Source of the DNA: Paenarthrobacter nitroguajacolicus
GTDB lineage: Bacteria; Actinomycetota; Actinomycetes; Actinomycetales; Micrococcaceae
DNA length: 64,000 bases
Direction of reading: 5' to 3'
NCBI RefSeq assembly: GCF_007786235.1
Contig: NZ_VNFK01000018.1
Coordinates: forward strand, 1-64,000
Shown: positions 23,727 to 33,800 of the stretch, piece by piece
How positions within the stretch are numbered: the stretch's first letter is position 1
Layout of the letters: each line of letters begins with the position of its first letter
Program-made: the position numbers and the translations under genes
Notes under the pieces: model-generated
What the model saw: only the letters and a program-made list of their open reading frames with translations
Databases searched by the model: none
What the model was told of the DNA's origin: nothing

Positions 23727-25066
23727 ACGGTCGCTCCAGCAGCTGCCGGAACAGGAACGGATACGGCAGCGGGGGCGCCAAACTGCTGGAAGGCGATGCT
23801 GCGCTCGATCGGATAGACCTCGCGGCCGGTGATTTCGCGCAGGATGCAGGAGTTGCGATAGGCGGCCATGCCGAGGTCCGGGGTGACGAAACCGTGTGTG
23901 TGGAGCTCCGCGTTCTGGACGAAGATTTCCCCGGGTTCCACGCCGGTTCCATAGTTGCGCTCCACGTCGAAGCGGCCCTTGGAGTCGCGGCGGATTCGGT
24001 CGTGGATGCCGGCCAGGAACGCGGGTTCCTTGTAGCTGTAGCCGGTTGCCAGGACCACGGCCTCGGACTCCAGGCTGTAGTCGCGGCCGTGTTCCTCGTG
24101 GTGCAACTGGAGCGTGTGGGTGCCCGCGGCGGGATCCCAGTCTGCTGCGGTGAGGGACGAGTGCGTGTGTAGCTGGGTGTCCACCATGCCGGAGAGGCTC
24201 TTGGTGTAGAGGAGGTCGTAGATGTCGTCGATCAGGTCCGAGTTGATGCCCTTGTACAGGTTCTTCTGGCTCTTGATCAGGGAATCTCGCTGCTCGCCCG
24301 GGAGCGAGTGGAAGTAGTCGACGTACTCCGGCGAGGTCATTTCGAGTGTGAGCTTGGTGTACTCCAGGGGGAAGAAGCGGCCGGAGCGGGTGACCCAGTT
24401 GAGCTGATAACCGTAGACATCAATTTCCTGAAGGAGTTCGTAGTAAAGCTCCGCGGCACTCTGGCCGCTGCCCACAATAGTGATGCTGCGCTTGGACTGC
24501 AGCTCGCTCTTCCTCGACAGGTAGTCGGCATTGTGGAGGACAAGTCCCCCCGCGTCGACTATTCCTGCACAGGAGTCGGGAACGTACGGGGACGTGCCGG
24601 TACCCAGGACCAGCTTGCGGGCGCGAAGTACCTCGGCACCGGCCGGGCCCTGTACCGAAAGGCGGTACACGCCGTCGTCGTAGGTCACATCCAGCACATC
24701 TGTGCTAAAACGCACTGACTCAAGCTGACCCGCAACCCACTGGCAGTACTGGTTATATTCGGCGCGCAGCGGGTAGAAATTCTCACGGATATAGAAGCGG
24801 TACAGTCGGCCCGTTTGCTTCAGGAAGTTCAGGAACGAGAAAGGCGACGTCGGGTCAGCCAGGGTGACGAGGTCCGCCATGAACGGGACCTGCAAGTGCG
24901 CCGGCTCCAGCATCATGCCGGGGTGCCAATCGAAGGACTCGCGGCGGTCCAGGAACACGCAGTCCAGGTTTTCCACCGGCTCGCTCAGTGCGGCCAAGCC
25001 AAGGTTGAAGGGCCCGACGCCGATGCCTGCGACGTCGTAAATCTTGCCGTTATCCGGGGTGCTCAC
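23723..25066 (-). CDS. desB: Cadaverine/lysine N-monooxygenase, DesB-like
   Basis: This 447-residue flavoprotein of the SidA/IucD/PvdA class N-hydroxylates cadaverine (or lysine) using FAD, NADPH and O2. Visible are the FAD motif GIGVGPFNLGLAAL (about 11-24), the LEPAHLQVPFMADLV segment, the NADPH motif VGSGQSAAE (about 200) and the C-terminal ATGYSYKEP motif. Given the decarboxylase upstream, cadaverine is the likely substrate. The gene overlaps both neighbours by 4 bp. Confidence 0.94.
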   Translation of the reverse strand: MSTPDNGKIYDVAGIGVGPFNLGLAALSEPVENLDCVFLDRRESFDWHPGMMLEPAHLQVPFMADLVTLADPTSPFSFLNFLKQTGRLYRFYIRENFYPLRAEYNQYCQWVAGQLESVRFSTDVLDVTYDDGVYRLSVQGPAGAEVLRARKLVLGTGTSPYVPDSCAGIVDAGGLVLHNADYLSRKSELQSKRSITIVGSGQSAAELYYELLQEIDVYGYQLNWVTRSGRFFPLEYTKLTLEMTSPEYVDYFHSLPGEQRDSLIKSQKNLYKGINSDLIDDIYDLLYTKSLSGMVDTQLHTHSSLTAADWDPAAGTHTLQLHHEEHGRDYSLESEAVVLATGYSYKEPAFLAGIHDRIRRDSKGRFDVERNYGTGVEPGEIFVQNAELHTHGFVTPDLGMAAYRNSCILREITGREVYPIERSIAFQQFGAPAAVSVPVPAAAGATV

Positions 25067-26625
25067 GCGGCGGCCTCCGTGGTGTTTGCGAGGAGGCTGG
25101 CGCCGGTCCTGCGGATCAGTTCGATGATTTCCTGGATGTCCCGCAAGCTGGCTTCAGCGTTGAGGAGGGTGAATTTGAGGTAGTGGCGGCCAGCCACCTT
25201 GGTGCCGGCAACAACAGCCTCCCCGGAGGCGAAGATCGCCGCACGGATGGCGGGGTTGAGGACGTCTGCTGAATCTTCGTCGATGGCCACGCCGTCAACT
25301 GCCGGGCGGTATCGGAACACCAATGTGCTGAGCTGCGGGGTGGCAGCGAGCTCGAACTCGGCATCATCGGCCAGCAACGTGCCCACGCGGCCCGCAAGGT
25401 CGATCGCTTCGTCGAACAACGCACCAATGGCATCCGCGCCCATGATGCGAAGGGTCAGCCAGAGCTTCAGGGCGTCGAAGCGGCGGGTAGTCTGGATGCT
25501 CTTGTCCACCTGGTTGGGGATCTCAGCCTTCGCGGCGCTCTCCGGGTTGAGGTAGTCAGCATAGTAGGTGACGTGACCCATCATGGAGCCGTTGCGGACC
25601 AGGACGGCACTGGAGCTGACCGGCTGGAAGAAGGTCTTGTGGAAGTCCACGGTGACGGAATCGGCAAGATGGATCCCGTTCAGGAGGTGGCGGTAGCGCC
25701 CGGAGACGATCAAACCCCCGCCGTAGGCAGCGTCGACGTGCAGCCAGGAATCGTAGGCGCGGACCAGCGCGGCCAACTCGGAGAGCGGGTCAACCGAACC
25801 GAAGTCCGTGGTCCCGGCAGTGGCCACTACAGCCATGGGTACCAGGCCGGCGTCGTGCGCTTCTGCCAAAGCAGCCGCGAGTTCGGTGGGGTCCATGCGG
25901 TGGTCTCCCGCCGTGGGAATGGCGATGACGGCGTCGAAACCGAGGCCCAGCATGGAAGCCGACTTCTGGATGCTGAAGTGGCTGTCCGCGGAGGTGAAGA
26001 TCCGGAGCCGGTCCAGCAGGTGCGGCAGGCGTGCGTCCCCAGTCGCCGCCCGCAGCTTGGCGACCGCGTGATTGCGGGCAATCAGCAGGGCCTGGAAGTT
26101 GGACTGGCTGCCACCCGATGTGAACACCCCATCAGCGTCGGCGTCGAAGCCGATGCGCTCCGCGGTCCAGTCGATGAGGCGGCGTTCGATCATGGTGGCA
26201 CCGGCGCTCTGGTCCCAGGTGTCCATGGAGGAATTGACGGCCGAGAGTACGGCTTCGCCAACCAACGCCGGGATAACCACCGGGCAGTTCAGGTGTGCGG
26301 CGTAGCGGGCGTCGTGGAAGTAGATGGCGTCCTTGAGGTAGAGCTCGTCGAGTTCCTCCAGGGCAGCGGCGGTATCCGGAAGGGGACGCTCAAGGTCGAC
26401 GGCACCAACTTTGGCCTTCAGCTCAGCATGCGCGACGCCGGTGAACGGCCGGGCGGTCCGCTGGACTTTAGTGGAGACGGCATTGACTCCTTGGAGGACC
26501 TGCGCGACGTAGCTGGGCGAATTTCGTGCGTTGAACAGCTGGTTTGTGGCAGCGAGGGCCAGTTCCACTTTGGAGCCAAAGTCCTGCTCCTGAGCGATCC
26601 GCTCTTCGACACTAGGTGACGTCAC
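25063..26625 (-). CDS. desA: PLP-dependent lysine decarboxylase, DesA-like
   Basis: This 520-residue group II decarboxylase makes cadaverine from lysine as the first step of desferrioxamine synthesis. The PLP-lysine motif is SVTVDFHKTFFQP, with WLHVDAAYGGG and FTSGGSQSNFQALL as further marks. The GTG at 26625 is the likely start because AAGGAAG lies 5 bp upstream; a TTG 39 bp earlier is unsupported. The gene opens the desABCD operon and is preceded by overlapping iron boxes, so DtxR/IdeR/DmdR-type iron repression is expected. No siderophore receptor or importer gene is nearby. Confidence 0.94.
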   Translation of the reverse strand: MTSPSVEERIAQEQDFGSKVELALAATNQLFNARNSPSYVAQVLQGVNAVSTKVQRTARPFTGVAHAELKAKVGAVDLERPLPDTAAALEELDELYLKDAIYFHDARYAAHLNCPVVIPALVGEAVLSAVNSSMDTWDQSAGATMIERRLIDWTAERIGFDADADGVFTSGGSQSNFQALLIARNHAVAKLRAATGDARLPHLLDRLRIFTSADSHFSIQKSASMLGLGFDAVIAIPTAGDHRMDPTELAAALAEAHDAGLVPMAVVATAGTTDFGSVDPLSELAALVRAYDSWLHVDAAYGGGLIVSGRYRHLLNGIHLADSVTVDFHKTFFQPVSSSAVLVRNGSMMGHVTYYADYLNPESAAKAEIPNQVDKSIQTTRRFDALKLWLTLRIMGADAIGALFDEAIDLAGRVGTLLADDAEFELAATPQLSTLVFRYRPAVDGVAIDEDSADVLNPAIRAAIFASGEAVVAGTKVAGRHYLKFTLLNAEASLRDIQEIIELIRRTGASLLANTTEAAA

Positions 26626-26661
26626 GTCAGCTTCCTTCCATTGCGTTGGGGCGCTTATTAG

Positions 26662-26695
26662 CAAGGTAAGCCTTACTTAGGTAAGCCTTTCCGTC
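26662..26695 (-). promoter_or_regulatory. Two overlapping iron boxes and promoter of the des operon
   Basis: AGGTAAGCCTTACTTA (26664-26679) matches 13 of 16 core positions of the DtxR/IdeR consensus, and a second box, TTAGGTAAGCCTT, starts at 26677. On the minus strand TTGACG (26692-26697) and TAAGGC (26670-26675), 16 bp apart, form a promoter lying inside the boxes. Confidence 0.85.
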
Positions 26696-26912
26696 AAACT
26701 TTTGTGACCTATTTCGCCTAGAAGGCGGTTTCTCGCGGTCCTACGCTCCGGTAGCACGTCATTGACTTTTCTTAGGACCGCTTAGGGTGCAAAATGTGGC
26801 ACTCTTTTCGGCCATGGAATGTCTTCTTTGGGCCACTGCCCTCCTCTCGCAGGCATCCTCGATGGACGGAGTAGAGTGCAAGGACTATCGAGTGTCAGCG
26901 GTTGGGGGACCA

Positions 26913-27269
26913 ATGAAGGACCACGTTCACGAACGGATCGGTTTCCGCGAAATCGACGAGCATGGCAACGCAGTGCAGGCGGTCAGTCCGCACGTGCCTG
27001 AGCCTGCGGACCAGGGGCGGAAGCGGACTGCGGTCAACCCCTTCATCGTGGCGTTGTGGGTGATGGACGTGGGCGTGGTGTGGTTCTGCATGTGGGCGTT
27101 TACGTCTGCGGAATCCCTCATGGGCCCCTCATCGATGGGCTCCACGGCCCAAGTCAATTTCATGATTCTTTCCACGCTCCCCTATGGCCTGCTGGCCGCC
27201 ATCCTCCTTACTGCAGGCCTGCTGTTCTGGCACGCTGTGCAGTGGCAAAAAAAGCGGCCAACCAGATAG
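26913..27269 (+). CDS. Hypothetical two-helix membrane protein
   Basis: This 118-residue protein has a charged N-terminal part (KDHVHERIGFREIDEHGNAV) followed by two membrane helices (about residues 50-72 and 87-107) and a short basic tail, KKRPTR. The ATG at 26913 is chosen because a purine-rich GGGGGAC precedes it; a GTG at 26892 is possible. The family is not recognised. Its last codons form the left arm of a terminator hairpin. Confidence 0.6.
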   Translation: MKDHVHERIGFREIDEHGNAVQAVSPHVPEPADQGRKRTAVNPFIVALWVMDVGVVWFCMWAFTSAESLMGPSSMGSTAQVNFMILSTLPYGLLAAILLTAGLLFWHAVQWQKKRPTR

Positions 27270-27291
27270 TGGATACCCGGTTGGCCGCTTT
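27251..27291. terminator. Bidirectional terminator after the two-helix membrane protein
   Basis: Perfect 13-bp stem AAAGCGGCCAACC / GGTTGGCCGCTTT with a 15-nt loop that contains the stop codon, between convergent genes. Confidence 0.85.
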
Positions 27292-27344
27292 CCCAAGGAG
27301 CGACCGGTCCCCGCTGCTGGAGACCCGCCGCCGAAAGCCGAGCG

Positions 27345-27782
27345 CTACAGCACAGCGGCTCCGAGGACGCACTTGACGTCCACCCCTTGCTCGGGGACCT
27401 CCGCATTGACCGACCAGTCAAGGGCCTTGCCAGCTTTGGCATCCTTGAATGATTGCTCTCCGCGCGCCAAAACTGCGGAGGTCTTAGGATCTACCCAACT
27501 CACTGAAACCTTGACCGTTCCCTTGGTTCCTTCGGGCGGGGTAACAGTTCCCGTGGCGGTGACCTTGCCGGGCGCGGTGTCGCAGGAGCCCATAGTGGCG
27601 GCTTCAATGATGCCCGTGCCCGGGTTTGCGGGCTTGGCTTCACCCGTTGTGGGGGCTTGGGTTGTGGTGGACGACGGCGGATTGCCCGCCCCGCCATTTT
27701 CCGGCGAGGAGCAACCAGCGATTGCTGCTGCCGTGACCAGCACGCCCACAATGCACGCTACCGACTTCTTCATGTGTTGCAT
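27345..27782 (-). CDS. Small secreted lipoprotein
   Basis: This 145-residue protein has a lipoprotein signal peptide with lipobox IAGC (cleavage before Cys about 24), a Ser/Thr/Pro-rich linker, and a C-terminal beta-rich domain (residues 60-145) with two cysteines (GSCDTAP and DVKCVLG) that could form a disulfide. The domain resembles immunoglobulin-like FxLYD-type folds. It would sit on the outer face of the membrane. It lies downstream of the giant surface-protein gene on the same strand, separated by a strong terminator, so it is probably expressed independently. Confidence 0.8.
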   Translation of the reverse strand: MQHMKKSVACIVGVLVTAAAIAGCSSPENGGAGNPPSSTTTQAPTTGEAKPANPGTGIIEAATMGSCDTAPGKVTATGTVTPPEGTKGTVKVSVSWVDPKTSAVLARGEQSFKDAKAGKALDWSVNAEVPEQGVDVKCVLGAAVL

Positions 27783-27818
27783 GGTTGGACTTTCTGGTGT
27801 GGAAGTGAATCGAAGAGC

Positions 27819-27856
27819 GGCGCGACAACCGGGGTTGGGGCCCCGGTTGCCGCGCC
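27819..27856 (-). terminator. Terminator of the giant surface-protein gene
   Basis: A 16-bp GC-rich stem (27819-27834 with 27841-27856, one mismatch) and 6-nt loop start 9 bp past the stop codon in the minus-strand direction. Confidence 0.8.
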
Positions 27857-27864
27857 TTCATTCC

Positions 27865-30800
27865 CTATGCCTCTGAACGCTTACGGCGTCCTACGAGGAA
27901 CAGGAAGAGCCCCGCACCAACTACCAATACGCTGATGGGCAACACAGTGAGGACAACTCCCGTGTTGGCCAGCGGACCGTCAGGTTGGTTCGGAACAGCC
28001 GGCGGGAAGGTCACAACAGCGCTTGCAGGCGGTGTGGTGATCGGGGGTCCCGTCGGAGGTGTGCCCCACCCTGTGGCCGTGTTCACGACCTTGCCGGCAT
28101 TGATGTCGGCCTGGGTGATCGCGTACGTTGCCGTAGCAGTCACGGTCTGGCCGGGCAGCAACTCACCGGGTAGGCCCGGCCAGTTGTAGCTCAGCGCGGA
28201 CAAGCCTGGCAGCGTGTCCTGAATGGCTACATCCGTCAGCGTGACGTTGCCGGTGTTCTTCGCCGAGAAGCTGTAGGTGACGAGGTCGCCCACCTTCGCG
28301 GGATCCCCGACGGCGGAAGCATCGGCCGTCTTCGAGAACTCCAGGGCGGCGTCCGGCGACAACGGGGTGTCCGTTCCGGCGGGCGGCGGGGTCACCGCAG
28401 GACCCGTGGGAGGCGTACCCGTGGTCGTCGCCAGGTTGGCGACGTGACCGGCGTCGATATCAGCCTGCGTGATCGCGTACGTCGCCGCAGCAGTCACGGT
28501 CTGGCCCGGAAGCAACTCACCGGGGGTGCCCGGCCAGGTGTAAACCAGGGCCGAGAGACCAGCCATAGGATCGTCGATGGACACATCGGTCAGCTTCACG
28601 TTGCCGGTGTTCTTGGCCGTGAACTGGTACTCAATCCGGTCTCCGACCTTGGACGGGCCTGTCTTTGCCTGCGCGGCAGCGGACTTGCTGAACTCCATGG
28701 CCGGGGCAGGGGTCAACGGGGTATCCGTCTTGCCCGGAGGCGGGGTCACCGCAGGACCGGTAGGCGGAGTGCCCGTCGTGGTGGCGCTGTTGGCCACGTG
28801 ACCTGCGTCGATGTCAGCCTGCGAAATCGCATACGTTGCCGTAGCAGTCACGGTCTCACCGGGCAGCAGGGTTCCTGCGGCACCGGGCCAGGTGTAAACC
28901 AGGGCAGAGAGACCAGCGAGCGGGTCATTGATGGACACGTCGGTGAGCTTCACGTTTCCGGTGTTCTTCGCCGTGAACGTGTAAGTGATCAGATCGCCTA
29001 CCTTCGCCGGATTCTGAATCGCCGTATCATCAGCCGACTTGGTGAACACCATCGCCGGAGCCGGGGTCAACGGGGTATCCGTCTTGCCCGGAGGCGGGGT
29101 CACCGCAGGACCCGACGGCGGAGTACCCGTCGTGGTGGCGCTGTTGGCGACGTGACCTGCGTCGATGTCAGCCTGCGTAATCGCATACGTTGCCGTAGCA
29201 GTCACGGTCTCACCGGGCAGCAGGGTTCCTGCGGCACCGGGCCAGGTGTAAACCAGGGCAGAGAGACCAGCGAGCGGGTCATTGATGGACACGTCGGTGA
29301 GCTTCACGTTTCCGGTGTTCTTCGCCGTGAACGTGTAAGTGATCAGATCGCCTACCTTCGCCGGATTCTGAATCGCCGTAGCATCAGCCGACTTGGTGAA
29401 CACCATCGCTGGAGCCGGGGTCAACGGGGTATCCGTCTTGCCCGGGGGCGGGGTGACCGGAGGACCCGACGGCGGAGTACCCGTGGTCGTCGCCTCGTTC
29501 ACCACGTGACCGGCGTCGATATCCGCCTGCGTAATCGCGTAGCTTGCCGTAGCCGTCACGGTCTGGCCCGGAAGCAACTCACCGGGAGTACCCGGCCAGT
29601 TGTAGGTCAGGGCAGAGAGCCCAGCCAGCGGGTCATTGATGACAACACCTGTGAGCTTCACATTGCCGATGTTCTTGGCGGTGAAGGTGTAGGTGATGAG
29701 ATCCCCCACGACTGCCGGATCCTGGATCGCTGAGCCGTCTGAAGACTTGGTGAACTCCATGGCCGGGGCAGGGGTCAACGGCGTGTCCGTCGTTCCCGGA
29801 GGAGGCGTCACCGGAGGACCAACGGGCGGGACACCCGTGGTGGTTGCAGTGTTGGTTACGTGACCGGCGTCGATATCGGCCTGTGTGATCGCGTAGCTTG
29901 CCGTAGCAGTCACGGTCTCGCCCGGAAGGAGGACTCCCTCGGCGCCGGGCCATGAGTAGACCAGCGTTGACAGGCCGGCCAACGGATCGTTGATCACAAC
30001 ATCCGTGAGTGTCACGTTTCCGGTGTTCTTGGCCGTGAATGTGTAGGAGATGCGATCGCCCACAACGCTCGGGTTCTGGACGCCGGAGGCATCAGCGGAC
30101 TTGGTGAACACCATCGCCGGAGCCGGGGTCAACGGGGTGTCCGTCGTTCCCGGCGGCGGGGTCACCGCAGGACCGGTAGGAGGAGTACCCGTGGTGGTTG
30201 CCGTGTTGGCGACGTGACCGGCATCAATGTCGGCCTGCGTGATCGCGTACGTTGCCGTAGCAGTCACGGTCTGACCCGGAAGCAACTCACCGGGAGTACC
30301 CGGCCAGTTGTAGGTCAGGGCAGAAAGGCCAGCCAGCGGGTCACTAATGGACACCTCGGTCAGCTTCACGTTTCCGGTGTTCTTCGCCGTGAACGTGTAA
30401 GTGATGGTGTCACCCACAACAGACGGGTTCTGAACGCCGGAGGCATCAGCGGACTTGGTGAACTCCATGGCCGGGCCAGGAGTCAACGGAGTGTCCGTCG
30501 TTCCCGGCGGCGGGGTCACCGCAGGACCGGTAGGAGGAGTACCCGTGGTGGTTGCCGTGTTGGCGACGTGACCTGCCTCGATATCGGCCTGCGTAATCGC
30601 GTACGTTGCCGTAGCAGTCACGGTCTGACCCGGAAGCAACTCACCGGGAGTACCCGGCCAGGTGTACGTCAGGGCAGACAGACCAGCCAAGGGATCGTTG
30701 ATGGACACGTCGGTGAGCTTCACGTTGCCGGTGTTCTTCGCCGTGAACGTGTAAGTGATCAAGTCACCCACAACAGACGGGTTCTGAACGCCGGAGGCAT

Positions 30801-33800
30801 CAGCGGACTTGGTGAACTCCATCGCCGGGCCTGGAGTCAACGGAGTATCAGTACCAGCCGGCGGCGGGGTCACCGCAGGACCCGACGGCGGAGTACCCGT
30901 CGTGGTTGCAGTGTTGACCACATGGCCTGCCTCGATATCGGCCTGCGTGATCGCATACGTTGCCGTAGCCGTCACGGTCTGGCCCGGAAGCAACTCACCG
31001 GGAGTACCCGGCCAGGTGTACGTCAGGGCAGAAAGGCCAGCCAAGGGATCGTTGATGGACACGTCGGTGAGCTTCACGTTTCCGGTGTTCTTCGCCGTGA
31101 ACGTGTAAGTGATCAAATCACCCACAACAGACGGGTTCTGAACGCCGGAGGCGTCAGCGGACTTGGTGAACTCCATGGCAGGGCCTGGAGTCAACGGAGT
31201 ATCAGTACCAGCCGGCGGCGGGGTCACCGCAGGACCCGACGGCGGAGTACCCGTCGTGGTTGCAGTGTTGACCACATGGCCTGCCTCGATATCGGCCTGC
31301 GTGATCGCGTACGTTGCCGTAGCAGTCACGGTTTCACCGGGCTGCAGGGTTCCTGCGGCGCCGGGCCAGGTGTACGTCAAAGCGGACAGACCAGCCAAGG
31401 GATCGTTGATGGTGACGTCCGTCAGCTTCACGTTTCCGGTGTTCTTCGCCGTGAACGTGTAAGTGATGGTGTCACCCACAACAGACGGGTTCTGAATCGC
31501 CGAAGCGTCAGCGGACTTGGTGAACTCCATGGCCGGGCCAGGAGTCAACGGAGTATCCGTACCAGCCGGCGGAGGCGTCACCGCAGGACCGGTAGGAGGA
31601 GTACCCGTCGTGGTTGCAGTGTTGACCACATGGCCTGCCTCGATATCGGCCTGCGTAATCGCGTACGTTGCCGTAGCAGTCACGGTCTGACCCGGAAGCA
31701 ACTCACCGGGAGTACCCGGCCAGGTGTACGTCAAAGCGGACAGACCAGCCAAGGGATCGTTGATGGTGACGTCCGTCAGCTTCACGTTGCCGGTGTTCTT
31801 CGCCGTGAACGTGTAAGTGATCAAATCACCCACAACAGACGGGTTCTGAATCGCGGAGGCATCAGCGGACTTGCTGAACTCCATCGCCGGGCCAGGAGTC
31901 AACGGAGTGTCCGTGGTTCCGGGCGGAGGCGTCACCGGAGGACCGGTGGGAGGATTACCCGACGTGGTAGCCGAGTTGGCTACGTGACCGGCGTCGATAT
32001 CCGCCTGTGTGATGGCATACGTTGCCATGGCTGTGACGGTCTCGCCGGGAAGCAGGGTGCCGGGAGTTCCAGGCCATGTGTAGGTCAGGTTGGACAGACC
32101 AGCCAAGGCGTCGTTGATGACGACGTCGGTCAGCTTCACGTTGCCGGTGTTCTTGGCGGTGAAGGTGTAGGTGACGATGTCACCAACCTGGGACGGGCTC
32201 TGGATGTGCGAAGCGTCGGCGGACTTGGTGAACTCCATATCCGGGGCTTCCTGCGCCGTGTTGGTGAGGACGCAGTCAATGTCCGCGCCGGCAACCGGCG
32301 TTACCTGCAAAGAACCGTCAAAAACCGCGCCGGAGGGCAGACCCGCTTGGAGACCGTTGGCATCAGTACACGTAATGCTCTGCCCATAACCGGCCAGGTT
32401 GGAGCCGGACTCCGTCAGGAAGTAGGTGCTGCCGGCATCGGCTACGTACTTACCGGTGACACCCGTATTAGCGTCGACGGTGGAGCCGGTGCCTGTAGTG
32501 GTGGAGTTCCCCGTGTTGTTGACTACGGGACCCGTGGCAGAACCGGAGCGGATTTCCATGGTGAACTGGTCCGAGTCGGACAGACGCTGAGCATCCAGCG
32601 CCTTGCTCAGGGCCAGGCGCGGAGCGCGGACCACCAGGACGGCATCCGAAGGCGGGTTCAGGTTGGTCTTGATGTTGGCTGGACCGTTGACGTACGTCCC
32701 CTCGGTGTCCGAAGTGACGTCCACGGTGATGGTGCAGGATTCCATGCCATCAGCGAGGTCGCCGCCTGTGACGGAAATGGAGTTGCCACCTGCAGCTGCG
32801 GACTTGACGAAGGGGTCGGTGCCCGCCGCCTGAACACAGGTGCCACCAATGTTCGGTGCATCGGCAATAACAAGGCCTGCAGGAAGGGAATCGGTGATGG
32901 ACCAATCGCTCTTCGCCTTGATGTCGTCAGTGTTGGTGACTGTCAGCGTGAGCGTGGATGTTCCACCCGGCCCAATGAGGTCCGGAGCGAAGGACTTGTC
33001 CAGCTGCGGCGTGACGTCCACGATCTGCGGAAGGTCGAAAGTCACATCGTTGCCTGCGCCGGACGTTGCGTCGTTTCGAAGTTCCAGACCCAGCGAGGGT
33101 GACGTGCCTTCGGGGATCTTGTACGCGCCCGACTGCAGCTTAGTGACCTGGATTTCCGGCGACGTACTGCTGCCGCACGGATCGAGGTCGGTGCCCAACA
33201 CGATCGGCGACCCGTTGACCAACAGGCTGAAAGTTTCGCTGGCGTGCGCCGCGTGACAGTTGACCTCGGCGAAGTAACCGGAGACTGCGTAGTAGTGACC
33301 GGCTATAGCGGGGATCGAGTTGTTTGACGTCCGGTACATCACACCGGGGGTGATCACTCCGGAGCTCGCGTTGGTGTATTCCGAGAGGGCCTGGTTGGTG
33401 GCGGCTTCGGCCGCCGATTGTCCTTGGGCCAGACCGAGCGCTTGGGCCATGGACCGGATCTGGTTCCAGCCGGCAGGCTGGTTCCTGTAGCAACCGAGGT
33501 CAGTGGGGGGCGTTGGTGTTGAAGGATTAAGGATCCACCCGTTGCACTGGGCGCCGGCAGGCGTATACGGCGTATCGGCCGTATACGTTTCGTTGGCGGC
33601 GGCGGCACCTCCGGTGTAGTTCAGCAGGCTAATTGCGTTACCCGTTGCGTTCTGGTTAGAAAAGTCCTCCGTGTAAACGGGGGTTCCAGGTTGGGTAACG
33701 CCCGGGGTACCGGGCACTGTGGCCAGAGCTGGCGGCGCTAACGCACCACCCACCCCTAAGGACATGATTGCTGTCGCGAGAACACCCGCTAACAGCTTTC

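Noticed and set aside
28030..32250. CRISPR array or satellite interpretation of the tandem repeats
   Set aside because: Units are about 354 bp, in frame, contiguous with no spacers and encode beta-domains; they are protein-coding repeats.
28444..33102. Long open frames of 429 and 962 codons on the plus strand through the repeat region
   Set aside because: They are antisense to the 1984-residue surface-protein gene, have periodicity identical to its repeats, and are rich in Arg/Gly as expected from reversed high-GC codons. No promoter or ribosome site was seen.
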